A DNA stretch of 64,000 bases from G020354085 sp964482055. GTDB lineage: Bacteria; Pseudomonadota; Gammaproteobacteria; Acidiferrobacterales; Sulfurifustaceae. The notes beneath the pieces are model-generated. The model was not told the DNA's origin. It did not search any database and was given only the letters and a program-made list of their open reading frames with translations. This document shows positions 8,782 to 17,862 of the stretch, in pieces. Position 1 is the stretch's first letter, and every line of letters begins with the position of its first letter. The DNA lies in contig CAYZVX010000003.1 of NCBI GenBank assembly GCA_964482055.1, positions 13,176 through 77,175 of the forward strand. Reading direction: 5' to 3'. The translations under genes were made by a program, and so were the position numbers.

Positions 8782-11700
8782 TCAGACCGACGCCGGCTGG
8801 CCGCGTCTCTCGTAGGCGTAATAGACGAGCGGGATTACGAACAGCGTCAGCACCGTCGAGGCGAAGGTGCCGTAGATGAGCGACACGGCAAGCCCGCCAA
8901 ACACCGGATCGAAGGCCATGATCGCGGTGCCGAGGATGATCGCGGCGGCGGTCAGCATGATCGGCCGCAAGCGCGTCACGCCGGCGGCGAGCACGGCGTC
9001 GGCGAGCGCATGGCCGGCGCGGCGGTACTCGAGGATGAAATCGATGAGCAGCAGCGAATTGCGCACCACGATGCCGGCCAGCGCGATCACGCCGATCATC
9101 GAGGTGGCGGTGAAGTACTGCCCCATGATCGCGTGACCCGGCAGCACCCCGATCACGGTGAGCGGGATGGCGCCCATCACGATGAGCGGGGTCATGAACG
9201 AGCGATAGTAGCCGACCAGCACCAGGTAGATGAGGATCACGGCCACCGCGAACGCCGCGCCCAGGTCGCGGAACACATCGAGCGTCAGGCGCATCTCGCC
9301 GTCCCAGCGCAACGCATAGCCGCTACTGCCCGGATCGCCCATGAAATACTGGGTGAGCTTCACGCCGCTTGGCAGCGCGTGGGTGCGCAGGTAGTTCCAC
9401 ATGGCAAGCACCGCGTACACCTGGCTGGTCGTGGCGAGCTCGCCGGTGACGTAGACGACCGGATACTGGTCCTTGTGCAGGATCGGCTTGGGCGCGGTTA
9501 CGCGCCGCACCTCGGCGATGTCGCCGAGCATCAACTGCCGGCCCTGCGGCGTGGTAAACGGCACTTTGCTGATATCGGCCGGACCGGTGCGCAGCGCGCT
9601 CGGGATGCGAAAACGGATCGGCACCGGTTCCTTTTCGAGCTCCACGTGCACGGCGCCGGCATCGAGCCCGGCGAGAAACGCGCGCAACGCCTCGGCCACC
9701 CGCGCCGGCGCGATACCGGCCAGCATGGCCTTCTCGCGGTTGACCACGATGTCGTATTCGATCTGGTCGTCGGTCACCGAGTCATCGATGTCCACGACAT
9801 CGGCGGTCTTGCCAAAGACCTCGGTGCGCAGCTCCTTGGCGAGGCGGCGCAGCTGTTCGTAGTCCGGGCCGTAGAGCTCAGCGAGGATGGTGGCGCGCAC
9901 CGGCGGGCCGGGCGGATCCTCGACCACCTTGATGTTGGCGCCGGTCGTCCGGGCGAGCTCGGCGAGCGGCGCGCGTAAGGCGAGCGCGATGTCGATCGAG
10001 GAGGTCCAGCGCTCGGCCTTGTTGCGCAAGTTGACGCGCACATCGGCCACGTGCGGGCCGGCGCGCAGCCCGGCGCCGCGCAGCAGCCCGTTGAAGTCGA
10101 CCACGCCGGATTCGCCCACCGTGGTCTCGTAGGTCTCGACATGCGGGTTGGTGCGCACCACATCGCCCACCAGCCGCGCCACGCGGTCGGTCTCCTCGAG
10201 CGCCGTTCCCTCCGGCATGTCGATGGTGATGTTGAAGGTGTTGGTGTTGTTCTTGGGCAGCATCTTGAACTGCACCAGGTTGAGGGCCGGCAGCACGAGC
10301 ACCGCCAGCATCAGGGCGCCCACCCCGAGGAAGAATCCCCAGCGCGCCGCGCGCCGCTCGATCAGCGCGCGCATGAGCGGCTCATAGCGCCGCTCGAGCC
10401 ATCCCTTGCCATGATGTTCGATGCCCTCGTGCTCATGGCCGCGAACCTTGAGGAAGCGGTACGCCGCCCAGGGCGCCACGGTGTAGGCGATGGCGAGCGA
10501 GGTCAGCATCGCCACCGGCACGTTGAACGGGATCGGCGCCATGTACGGCCCCATCATGCCGCTCACCCAGAACATGGGCAGGAAGGCGAGGATCACCGTG
10601 AAGGTCGCAAGGTTGGTCGGCCGGCCGATCTCGTTGACCGCGAGCACGGCGTGCCTGAGCCGGTCGACGCCCTTGCGCGTGTAGTGGCGGAAGATGTTCT
10701 CGATCACGACGATCGAGTCATCGACCAGCAGCCCGAGCGACAGGATGAGCGCAAACAGCGTGATGCGGTTGATGCTCTGGCCGGCGATGAGCCCGACGGC
10801 GAGCGTGATGAAAAGGATGAGCGGGATGGTCACGGTGACGATCGAGGCCGCGCGCCAGCCGAGGAAAAACACGAGCAGCAGTACCACGGTGCCGATGGCG
10901 ATCGCCAAGTGCTCCATGAGCAGGTTCACGGCATCATTGGCCTTGGCACCGTCGTTGCGCGTGACGTTGATGGCAACGGTTTCCGGGATCGTGACGGCGC
11001 GGATCTCGGCAAGCTTCGCGAGCACGCGGTCGGCCACGGTCACCGCGTTGCTGCCGGCGCGCTTGGCGATGGCCAGCGTCACCGCCGGGACCTCGTAGTC
11101 GGGCGGCAGCTTGCCACGATAGGCCGCACCGAAGCCGATGCGGTGGGCATGCTCGATTTCGCCCGGACCATCGACGATGCGCGCCACGTCCTTCAAGTAG
11201 ACCGGGCGGTGGGCCGACAGGGCCACCACCAGCCCAGCGACGTCCTCGGCGCTCTTGAGGGCCCCGCCCGCTTGCACCGTGGCCACGCGGTTGTTGGCCA
11301 CGAAGGCGCCGGACGGGATGCCGACATTGGTCGCCTCGACGACGGCGCGGATATCGGCGAGCGTCACGTTGTAGCGGCGCATGCGCTCGAGGTCGAGATA
11401 GACGTTGATCTTGCGCGGCTCGCCGCCGTGCACGAACGACAGCGAGGTGTTTTCGACCCGGCGCAGGTGCTCGAGCACGTCGTTGGCCACGCGCCGCAGT
11501 TGGCACGAATCCCCGGTGCGGGTCGCCCCCGACATCGCGTCGCGCGCGACATGCGCACGTTGCTGTTCGGCACATGCCAGCGAGATTGTGACGATCGGCA
11601 CATCGTCGACGTCCACCGGCTTGACCAGCGGCTGCAGCGCGCCGGGCGGGATGCGATCGACGTTGCTCATGATCTGGTTGTAGAGCTTGACCAGCGAGTC

Positions 11701-12048
11701 TTCCTTGTCCTGCCCGACCTTGAACTGCACGGTCACGATACCGAGCGAGTCGAGCGCGATGCCATAGGTGTGATCGATGCCGGCCATGCCCTGCAGGATG
11801 GCCTCGAGCGGCTTGACGATGAGCTGCTCGACCTCCTTCGGGGTGGCCCCCGGCTTGCCCACGATGACATTGGCCGCCGGCACCACGATCTTGGGGTTCT
11901 CCTCGCGCGGCGTGACCAGGAACGCGAACACGCCGGCCAGGAAGGCGAACAGCATGACGAGCAGCGTGAGCTTGCTGTCGACGAAATACGCGGCGATGCG
12001 CCCGGCGAGGTTCAGCGCCTGTCGTTCTTGATTGTGTTGGGTGGCCAT
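8782..12048 (-). CDS. RND efflux transporter permease subunit
   Basis: This is a 1088-residue inner-membrane proton-driven pump of the RND (HAE-1/AcrB-like) superfamily. The N-terminus has the membrane helix LLVMLFAFLAGVFAFLVTPREENP. TM4 carries the paired acidic residues of the proton relay in LGLLVDDSIVVIENIFRH. Two porter halves and a C-terminal helix bundle complete the fold. It is the last gene of a minus-strand set of TolC, short adaptor and pump, 61 bp after the adaptor. Residues about 158-182 (after TISL) form a longer, cysteine-containing segment than I expect in relatives. The exported substrate cannot be read from the sequence. Confidence 0.95.
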   Translation of the reverse strand: MATQHNQERQALNLAGRIAAYFVDSKLTLLVMLFAFLAGVFAFLVTPREENPKIVVPAANVIVGKPGATPKEVEQLIVKPLEAILQGMAGIDHTYGIALDSLGIVTVQFKVGQDKEDSLVKLYNQIMSNVDRIPPGALQPLVKPVDVDDVPIVTISLACAEQQRAHVARDAMSGATRTGDSCQLRRVANDVLEHLRRVENTSLSFVHGGEPRKINVYLDLERMRRYNVTLADIRAVVEATNVGIPSGAFVANNRVATVQAGGALKSAEDVAGLVVALSAHRPVYLKDVARIVDGPGEIEHAHRIGFGAAYRGKLPPDYEVPAVTLAIAKRAGSNAVTVADRVLAKLAEIRAVTIPETVAINVTRNDGAKANDAVNLLMEHLAIAIGTVVLLLVFFLGWRAASIVTVTIPLILFITLAVGLIAGQSINRITLFALILSLGLLVDDSIVVIENIFRHYTRKGVDRLRHAVLAVNEIGRPTNLATFTVILAFLPMFWVSGMMGPYMAPIPFNVPVAMLTSLAIAYTVAPWAAYRFLKVRGHEHEGIEHHGKGWLERRYEPLMRALIERRAARWGFFLGVGALMLAVLVLPALNLVQFKMLPKNNTNTFNITIDMPEGTALEETDRVARLVGDVVRTNPHVETYETTVGESGVVDFNGLLRGAGLRAGPHVADVRVNLRNKAERWTSSIDIALALRAPLAELARTTGANIKVVEDPPGPPVRATILAELYGPDYEQLRRLAKELRTEVFGKTADVVDIDDSVTDDQIEYDIVVNREKAMLAGIAPARVAEALRAFLAGLDAGAVHVELEKEPVPIRFRIPSALRTGPADISKVPFTTPQGRQLMLGDIAEVRRVTAPKPILHKDQYPVVYVTGELATTSQVYAVLAMWNYLRTHALPSGVKLTQYFMGDPGSSGYALRWDGEMRLTLDVFRDLGAAFAVAVILIYLVLVGYYRSFMTPLIVMGAIPLTVIGVLPGHAIMGQYFTATSMIGVIALAGIVVRNSLLLIDFILEYRRAGHALADAVLAAGVTRLRPIMLTAAAIILGTAIMAFDPVFGGLAVSLIYGTFASTVLTLFVIPLVYYAYERRGQPASV

Positions 12049-12055
12049 GTGGGCG

Positions 12056-12121
12056 CGAGTGAAGAGTCAGAGGTCAAAGTGAAAACTGAAGTCCGGGTTC
12101 GCTCGCCATTCACCTTGCACT
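12056..12121. repeat. Degenerate GTGAA/TTCAC repeat between adaptor and pump genes
   Basis: The segment is a degenerate string of GTGAA-like and TTCAC-like words (GTGAAGAGTC, AAAGTGAAAAC, ATTCACC), resembling the GTGAAC repeats elsewhere in the window. The stop codon of the adaptor-like gene (TGA read at 12112-12110) lies in it. Confidence 0.45.
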
Positions 12122-12478
12122 TTTGGCCGGTGTTACCGGACTGCCGTCGTGCAGGCGCTCGACGTCACCCAGCACCAGGACCTCGTTGCCGGCGAGCCCA
12201 GCGAGGATCTCCGTCTCGGCGCCGATCATGCGCCCCGGCCGCACCATGCGAAAGCGCGCTTCCGATTCGGGGCTCAGCACGTAGACCCCCGGGACGCCAC
12301 CGCGCTCGACGAGCGCCGCGCTCGGCACGCGCACGCGGGCCTTGTCGCTCTTGAGTGGGTAGACTGGCCGTTGCACCGGCGCGGGGCGCTCGCGCGGCGG
12401 CGGTGGCTTGTCGCTGCAGGCGCTCATCGCGAGCGCGAATGCACCGAGCACGGCGAGCATGGTGCGCGCCGCGCTCAC
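12110..12478 (-). CDS. Short RND adaptor-like lipoprotein (membrane fusion protein C-terminal part only)
   Basis: This is a 122-residue protein that sits where a 350-400-residue periplasmic adaptor is expected. It has a lipoprotein signal (MLAVLGAFALAMSAC, C21 as the lipid site), a proline-rich linker, and then about 70 residues (VRVPSAALVERGGVPGVYVL ending VLGDVERLHDGSPV). That last part resembles the membrane-proximal C-terminal domain of HlyD/AcrA-type adaptors. The helical hairpin, lipoyl and beta-barrel domains are absent. It overlaps the end of tolC by 4 bases and precedes the pump gene, so it belongs to the operon. Whether it is a working mini-adaptor or a remnant is not settled. Its last residues come from repeat-like sequence. 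Confidence 0.8.
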   Translation of the reverse strand: MSAARTMLAVLGAFALAMSACSDKPPPPRERPAPVQRPVYPLKSDKARVRVPSAALVERGGVPGVYVLSPESEARFRMVRPGRMIGAETEILAGLAGNEVLVLGDVERLHDGSPVTPAKSAR

Positions 12479-13827
12479 GGCGCGCCCTCGAATGCGGGCA
12501 GGCGGACCGTCCCCTGGGCGAGCTCGAGGGCGGCGTAACCGGTTTCGAGCCCGAAGCGCGCACCGAGCTCCTCGTTGCGCGCCTCCACCAGCGCGCGTTC
12601 GGCCTGCAGCAGATCGATCAGGATGGTGCGGCCCTGGCCGTAGCGGACCTTCACCTGCTGCACGGTCTCGCGGGCGCGCGCCACGTTGCCGGTGGCAATG
12701 CCGTGGCGCTCGCGTGCCTCGCGCAGCGCCTCGATGGCCTCACGCACGTCGTTGCGCACCGCCTGTTCCTGCGCCTGGGTCTGCCATTGCGCCTGCTTCG
12801 CCTCAGCGGCGGCCGCGGCGATCTCGGCGCTCGGCCGGCCGCCGGAGTACAGATCGAGCGCGAGCACGCCCATGACGCTGTTGGAGTAGTCGCTCGCCTC
12901 GCTGTTGGCGAAGCGATTGTGGCTGGCGATGACGTCAATTTGCGGCAGGTGCGCGGCGCGTGCCGCCTCGACGTTGGCCTGCGCCGCGGCCTGCAGGGCG
13001 CGCGCCGCGGCGAGATCCTTGCGTGCGCTGAGCGCCGCGGCCTCGATGTCTTCGAGCCGCGCCGACAGCGCCGCCGGTGCGGGCAGCGCGGCTTCAGGCG
13101 CCGTCACGGCGGGCGTGACGCCGCCGGGCAGACCCATGACCAGGCGCAGCTGATTGCGTGCACGCTCGAGGCGCGAGCGTGCCTGCGCGCGGTTTGATTC
13201 CATGGCCGCGAGATTGACCTCGGCGGTGAGCTTGTCGGAGGTGACGATGCGGCCTTCGCGCACGAGATTGGCGGTGGTGCGCGCGTGCTCGGCGGCGGCC
13301 GCCACGGCGTCTTCGGCAATGGCAAGACCCTGTTCGGCCATTTGCACGTTGAGGTAGGCGCGCAGCGTGTGGTGCGCGGTGAGCTCGCGCGCGCGTTCGT
13401 ACTGAAGCCGCGTGGCCCTAGCGGTCTCGGCCGCGCCCTCGATCTGCGCGCTCACGCGCCCGCCGGTGTACACCGGCCAGCGCAGCCCGAGCAGCCCCAT
13501 GTAGAGCTCACTGTAGCCCGGGTCGTTCAGGCGCGCCGGATCAAAATCCGGCGCCGTGACGTTGCGCGTATTGAGCTTGTCGGCAAAGGCATCGAGGGCG
13601 TTGTTGCTGGTGCGCGCCGACAGGCTCAAGCCCACCTGCGGCAGGCGCGCACCACGTGCCGCTTCACGGCGCTGATCCGCGGCGCTCAGGCGCTCGCGAG
13701 CCGCGCGCAGCTCGGGGTTGTGGGCGAGCGCGAAGGCGATGGCCTCATCGCGCGTGTAGAGCTCGGCGTGCACGGGCGCCGCCACGAGCACGAGCAGCAG
13801 CGCGCCGACCCAAATGTGTTTGTTCAT
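12475..13827 (-). CDS. TolC family outer membrane efflux protein
   Basis: This is a 450-residue outer-membrane factor with a signal peptide (MNKHIWVGALLLVLVAAPVHA) and the two-fold repeated TolC structure: long coiled-coil helices separated by short strand regions (ARLPQVGLSLSARTS near 60 and AHLPQIDVIASHN near 290). It would form the exit duct for the RND pump encoded two genes downstream. It is the first gene of the minus-strand efflux operon and overlaps the short adaptor-like gene by 4 bases. Confidence 0.94.
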   Translation of the reverse strand: MNKHIWVGALLLVLVAAPVHAELYTRDEAIAFALAHNPELRAARERLSAADQRREAARGARLPQVGLSLSARTSNNALDAFADKLNTRNVTAPDFDPARLNDPGYSELYMGLLGLRWPVYTGGRVSAQIEGAAETARATRLQYERARELTAHHTLRAYLNVQMAEQGLAIAEDAVAAAAEHARTTANLVREGRIVTSDKLTAEVNLAAMESNRAQARSRLERARNQLRLVMGLPGGVTPAVTAPEAALPAPAALSARLEDIEAAALSARKDLAAARALQAAAQANVEAARAAHLPQIDVIASHNRFANSEASDYSNSVMGVLALDLYSGGRPSAEIAAAAAEAKQAQWQTQAQEQAVRNDVREAIEALREARERHGIATGNVARARETVQQVKVRYGQGRTILIDLLQAERALVEARNEELGARFGLETGYAALELAQGTVRLPAFEGAP

Positions 13828-13969
13828 GCGACGCTCCAGGCTGTTGTCCTCTCCCCGCCCCCCTGGTGTCGCGGGCGATCGATTGCCGCCCTTGGTCCGG
13901 TCGAATGGCGCTTAAATAGCGGTCGCGGTCGGAAAAATCAATGACCCGGGTCAATACGATCGCGACCGC

Positions 13970-14509
13970 TCACGATGCGGGTACCGCACCGAGGTACGGC
14001 GCGAGGATCTGACGCACACGGCCGGTGTCGAGCTTGCCCGCCTGGGTGTGCTCGATGCGTCCGTCCGGTGCGATCAGGTAGGCGACGGGAATGACGCTCA
14101 CGCCGAACGCGCGCACCGCGTGACCTTCGAGGTCAAGCGCAATCGGGTACGGGACACGATGCTGGTCGCGAAACTGCTGGACGTGGGTCGGCGGGTCGTA
14201 CGGCATGGCGACCGCAATCATTTGCAGACCGCGTGGCCCGAGATCCTGGTAGAGGGCGATCAGGTCGGGAAGCTCCTCGACGCACGGCGGGCAGCTCGTC
14301 GCCCAGAACGTCACGAGCAGTGGACGGCCGCGCATCTGCCCCAAGCGGGCGCGTGTCCCGTCAAACAGCGTCAGCTCGACATCGGGAACCCAGCGCGCCT
14401 TCTCGCCGGGAAGTCCCCACAGGCCAAAACCCACGGCGAGCGCGGTCGCGAGCAAGAATACAACGAGGATCGAGCTGCGGCGGGCGAGGAGGGAGCGGCG
14501 TGACGACAT
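13970..14509 (-). CDS. TlpA-like thioredoxin family protein, membrane anchored
   Basis: This is a 179-residue thiol-disulfide protein with an N-terminal membrane segment (SSILVVFLLATALAVGFGL) followed by a periplasmic TlpA/ResA-like domain. The active-site pair is C73-P-P-C76 in FWATSCPPCVEEL, and the cis-proline loop is VSVIPVAYLI. This type usually keeps periplasmic cysteines reduced, for example during cytochrome c maturation. No cytochrome genes are adjacent, so its partner is unknown. The start at 14509 places the membrane anchor at the N-terminus; the longer upstream frame adds only arginine-rich sequence. Confidence 0.88.
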   Translation of the reverse strand: MSSRRSLLARRSSILVVFLLATALAVGFGLWGLPGEKARWVPDVELTLFDGTRARLGQMRGRPLLVTFWATSCPPCVEELPDLIALYQDLGPRGLQMIAVAMPYDPPTHVQQFRDQHRVPYPIALDLEGHAVRAFGVSVIPVAYLIAPDGRIEHTQAGKLDTGRVRQILAPYLGAVPAS

Positions 14510-14553
14510 GGGCGGTTCGACTCTACCGCGTCGCCGGCTGCGCGTCAGCGCTT

Positions 14554-14606
14554 GCCGGCCGAAGCGGCGGCCGGCACGCACGGGCCCCCTGCCCGTGCAT
14601 GCCGGC
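14554..14606. repeat. Nested long hairpins downstream of the outer-membrane barrel gene
   Basis: The 16-base arms 14570-14585 and 14591-14606 pair with a single mismatch around a CCCCT loop. An alternative 8-bp stem, GCCGGCCG/CGGCCGGC, uses 14554-14575 and excludes the first. It lies just after the barrel gene's stop on the minus strand. There is no T-run, so it is not a classical intrinsic terminator. Confidence 0.6.
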
Positions 14607-14613
14607 ACGGGCA

Positions 14614-15117
14614 TCAGAAGTGGAAGTTCACGCCGACGCTGAACATGTCGATATTGTCATCGATCGTGGTGTACTCCACTTCGAGAGCCAGGTCCTTGCT
14701 GATGCGCCAGCCGCCACCGATGCCGATCGACAGCTCGGTGATGCTGCTGTCATAGCTGGTGTCGAGCCACAGCAGGCCGGCCTTGGCCTTGAGGTAGGTG
14801 TCGCCGGCGCTGCGGTAGACGGCATAGGCGCCAAGCGTGCTGACGTCCCAGTCATTGCCGTTCGGCAGATCCCCGTCGATCAGCGTGAAGCTGAGCTCGC
14901 CCTCGGCGCTCAAGGTTCCGGCCTTCGCCCCGAGGTCAAGGAGCTTCACGCCGAACAGGCCGCCGATGTTCAAGGCGGCGTCCTGGTTGGCGGCGTCAGC
15001 CAGTATGAATCCGGCCTTGGCGCCAGCGTACGCGTCAGCGGCGTTCGCCGCCGGGGCAAGCGTGAATCCGGCTGCGGCCAGCAGGGCGAACAGGCTCCGG
15101 GACAGCTTGTGGTTCAT
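14614..15117 (-). CDS. Outer membrane beta-barrel protein
   Basis: This is a 167-residue protein with a clear signal peptide (KLSRSLFALLAAAGFTLAPAANA) and alternating beta strands (YAGAKAGFILAD, TLGAYAVYRSAGDTYLKAKAGLLWL, ELSIGIGGGWRIS). It ends in the strand VGVNFHF with a terminal aromatic residue, as the BAM assembly signal requires. It resembles OmpA/OmpW-type small porin-like barrels. The start is ATG 15117, preceded by AAGGAG. The function beyond an outer-membrane location is unknown. Confidence 0.85.
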   Translation of the reverse strand: MNHKLSRSLFALLAAAGFTLAPAANAADAYAGAKAGFILADAANQDAALNIGGLFGVKLLDLGAKAGTLSAEGELSFTLIDGDLPNGNDWDVSTLGAYAVYRSAGDTYLKAKAGLLWLDTSYDSSITELSIGIGGGWRISKDLALEVEYTTIDDNIDMFSVGVNFHF

Positions 15118-15245
15118 GGTGTGATCTCCTTTGATGTCGAGCCACGGGGCGGCGCATGCTAGCACTGGTATTCGCGGCGCTCAAAGCGCGGGGGGCGCGC
15201 GCCGACGAACTGTCGAAACCCGTGGATGCAGGGGGGAAGGCACCA

Positions 15246-16433
15246 TCAGGATTGCATGCGGCGCTGCGCCGGGCCGGTTGGCGCCGGAAGGAACACGGCA
15301 ACGAGATCGTTGAGAAAACGCCGCCCCAGCGACGTCGGCCTGACGCGCGCCGCCGTGCGCTGAAGCAGGCCGCGGCTCGCCGCGTCCGCGAGCAGTGGCT
15401 CGATCGCCGCCAGCGCCAGACCCGTGCGCTCGCCATAAAGTTGCGGGTCGAACCCGTCGGTCAGCCGCAGCGCATTGAGCATGAACTCGAAGGATAGATC
15501 CGGGTCGGCAATGCGCGCTTCGCCGCCGAGCGCACGTGCCGTGCCCGCCTGGGCGAGATACTCGTGCGGGTGCTTCAGCTTCCACAGGCGTGTAACAGCA
15601 TCGGTGGCGCTTAATTTGGCATGGGCGCCGGCGCCGATTCCGAGGTAATCGCCGAATTGCCAGTAGTTGAGGTTGTGCCGGCACACAAACCCGTCCCTGG
15701 CATAGGCCGATACCTCGTACTGCGCATAGCCGGCCTGCGCGAGCTCGGCCTGGATTCGCTCCTGCATCTCCCCCAGGGCATCGTCATCCGGCAGCGGCGG
15801 CGGGTCGGCGTGAAAGCGCGTGTTGGGCTCGATCGTGAGCTGGTAGACCGACAGGTGCGTGGGGTTGAGATCGATCGCGCGGCGCACGTCCGCGAGCGCC
15901 TCCGCGCTGCTTTGGCCCGGTAGCCCGTACATGAGATCGAGGTTGACGTTGTCGAAACCGGCCGCGCGTGCGGTCTCGACGGCATCGCGCGCCTGCTCCC
16001 CGTCATGGATGCGCCCGAGGGCGGCGAGCTTCGCATCGTCGAAGCTCTGCGCGCCGATCGACAGGCGGTTGACGCCGGCCTCGCGGTAGCCGCGGAACCT
16101 CGCCTGGTCGGTCGTTCCGGGATTGGCCTCAAGGGTGATCTCCGCGCCGGGCGCTACAGTGATGCGTGCGCGGATTCCGGCCAAGAGCTCGGCGATCGCC
16201 TCGGCCGAGAACAGGCTCGGCGTGCCGCCGCCGATGAAGACGCTGTGCACCGCGCGCCCGCAGACGCGCCGCAGGTCGTGTTCCAGGTCGCGCAGCAGCG
16301 CCGCGACGTAGTCTCGCTCCGGCAGGCCGCCACGCAGCGCGTGCGAATTGAAATCGCAGTACGGGCACTTGCGCACGCACCACGGCAGGTGCACGTACAG
16401 CGCGAGTGGTGGCAGCGTCGAAAACCGAGCCAT
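15246..16433 (-). CDS. hemW: Radical SAM heme chaperone HemW
   Basis: HemW is a radical-SAM protein related to oxygen-independent coproporphyrinogen oxidase that binds heme and delivers it to respiratory enzymes. The protein has 395 residues. The [4Fe-4S] cysteines are C19, C23 and C26 in WCVRKCPYCDF. IGGGTPSLFS and the SIGAQSF segment of the radical SAM barrel follow, and a HemN-type C-terminal domain is present. HemW proteins lack the extra N-terminal part of true HemN, as here. It follows rdgB by 35 bp on the same strand, a common proteobacterial order. Confidence 0.95.
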   Translation of the reverse strand: MARFSTLPPLALYVHLPWCVRKCPYCDFNSHALRGGLPERDYVAALLRDLEHDLRRVCGRAVHSVFIGGGTPSLFSAEAIAELLAGIRARITVAPGAEITLEANPGTTDQARFRGYREAGVNRLSIGAQSFDDAKLAALGRIHDGEQARDAVETARAAGFDNVNLDLMYGLPGQSSAEALADVRRAIDLNPTHLSVYQLTIEPNTRFHADPPPLPDDDALGEMQERIQAELAQAGYAQYEVSAYARDGFVCRHNLNYWQFGDYLGIGAGAHAKLSATDAVTRLWKLKHPHEYLAQAGTARALGGEARIADPDLSFEFMLNALRLTDGFDPQLYGERTGLALAAIEPLLADAASRGLLQRTAARVRPTSLGRRFLNDLVAVFLPAPTGPAQRRMQS

Positions 16434-16468
16434 GGCGCAGCGGCAGTCGAGCGGGCCAGCAGGGCGGG

Positions 16469-17071
16469 CTAGCGGTGGGTGGTGCCGAGCGCCGCCACCA
16501 GCGCACGCAGTGCCTGGCCGCGGTGCGACAGCTCATTCTTCACCTCGGGCGGCAGCTCGGCGCTCGAGCAGTTGTGCGTCGGCACGAAGAACACCGGGTC
16601 GTAGCCGAACCCGCCGCGGCCGCGCGGCTCGAAGAGGATCCGCCCCTCCCAGGTGCCCTGGCAGATGATCGGTGTGGGGTCGAGCTCGTGGCGCAGGTAC
16701 ACCATGAGGCATACGAAGCGCGCCGTACGCCTGGCCTCCGGCACCTCGCGCAGGTCGGCGAGGAGCTTTTCGACGTTGCGCGCATCGCTCGCGCCCGCGC
16801 CGGCGTAGCGCGCGGAGTAGATGCCGGGCGCGCCGTGCAGCGCGTCGACCTCAAGGCCCGAGTCATCGGCAATCGCCGGCAAGCCGGTGTGGCGCGTGGC
16901 GTTGCGCGCCTTGAGCAGGGCGTTTTCCACGAACGTGAGCCCGGTCTCCTCGACGTCGACCACGCTGAAATCCGATTGCGGCACTGCGGTCAGGTGCAAC
17001 CCGGCGAGCAGCGCGTTGATCTCGCGCACCTTGCCCGGATTGCTGCTGGCGAGCACGACGCGCCGGGTCAT
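16469..17071 (-). CDS. rdgB: XTP/dITP diphosphatase (RdgB/HAM1 family)
   Basis: It hydrolyses non-canonical purine nucleoside triphosphates (dITP, XTP) to monophosphates, keeping them out of DNA and RNA. The 200-residue protein starts MTRRVVLASSNPGKVREI, the family's substrate-binding motif. It also has TFVENALLKARN, ADDSGLEVDAL, GGFGYDPVFFVP and SHRGQALRAL, all in the usual order. The start ATG at 17071 overlaps the rph stop codon (ATGA), which fixes the start and indicates co-translation. Confidence 0.96.
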   Translation of the reverse strand: MTRRVVLASSNPGKVREINALLAGLHLTAVPQSDFSVVDVEETGLTFVENALLKARNATRHTGLPAIADDSGLEVDALHGAPGIYSARYAGAGASDARNVEKLLADLREVPEARRTARFVCLMVYLRHELDPTPIICQGTWEGRILFEPRGRGGFGYDPVFFVPTHNCSSAELPPEVKNELSHRGQALRALVAALGTTHR

Positions 17072-17790
17072 GACCGGCTCGCCAGCGCCGCGCGCTGCGC
17101 GGCGATGAGGTCGCGAATGCCGCGCTCGGCAAGCGCCGTCATGGCCTGCATCTCGGCGAAGCTGAATGACTCGCGCTCGGCCGTGCCCTGGATCTCGATG
17201 AAACCGCCGGCCTCGTTCATCACGAAGTTCATATCCGTTTCGGCGTTGGAATCCTCGGCGTAATCGAGGTCGAGGATCGGCGTGCCCTCGTAGATGCCGG
17301 TCGACACCGAGGCGACCAGGTGGCGCATGGGATCGGCGCTCACGAGGCCGCGGCGGCGCACGTGCGCGATGGCATCCGCGAGCGCCACGCACGCGCCGGT
17401 AATGGAGGCGGTGCGCGTGCCGCCGTCGGCCTGGATGACGTCGCAGTCGACGATGATGCTGCGCTCGCCGAGCTGCTTGAGGTCCACCGCCGCGCGCAGC
17501 GAGCGGCCGATGAGGCGCTGGATCTCCAGGGTGCGCCCGCCCTGCTTGCCGGCGGCCGCCTCGCGCGGCATGCGCGAGCCGGTCGCGCGCGGCAGCATGC
17601 CGTACTCGGCCGTGACCCAGCCCTGGCCTTTGCCCTTGAGGAACAGCGGCACCTTCTCCTCGACGCTCGCCGTGCAGATGACGCGCGTGTCGCCGAATTC
17701 CACGAGCACCGCGCCTTCGGCGTGCTTGGTGTAGTGGCGGGTAATGCGGATGGGGCGAAGCGCGTCGGGGGCGCGGCCGCTGGGTCGCAT
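17068..17790 (-). CDS. rph: Ribonuclease PH
   Basis: RNase PH is a phosphorolytic 3'-5' exoribonuclease that trims tRNA 3' ends. The 240-residue protein opens MRPSGRAPDALRPIRITRHYTKHAEGAVLVEFG. It carries GWVTAEYGMLPRAT, the RTLEIQRLIGRSLR arginine motif and VDCDVIQADGGTRTA, all diagnostic. The length is typical. It precedes rdgB with a 4-base overlap, and the PP2C gene ends 72 bp upstream on the same strand. Confidence 0.97.
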   Translation of the reverse strand: MRPSGRAPDALRPIRITRHYTKHAEGAVLVEFGDTRVICTASVEEKVPLFLKGKGQGWVTAEYGMLPRATGSRMPREAAAGKQGGRTLEIQRLIGRSLRAAVDLKQLGERSIIVDCDVIQADGGTRTASITGACVALADAIAHVRRRGLVSADPMRHLVASVSTGIYEGTPILDLDYAEDSNAETDMNFVMNEAGGFIEIQGTAERESFSFAEMQAMTALAERGIRDLIAAQRAALASRS

Positions 17791-17862
17791 GGCTGCCTCA
17801 AGACCGGTGAGAAACCGGCGGGAATTCTAGCAGCTTTGCCGGCGCAACTGCTTGCGGATGAG

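Noticed and set aside
10051..12354. 767-residue plus-strand frame opposite the RND pump
   Set aside because: Antisense shadow of the pump gene, with low-complexity H/R/D/G composition and no motif.
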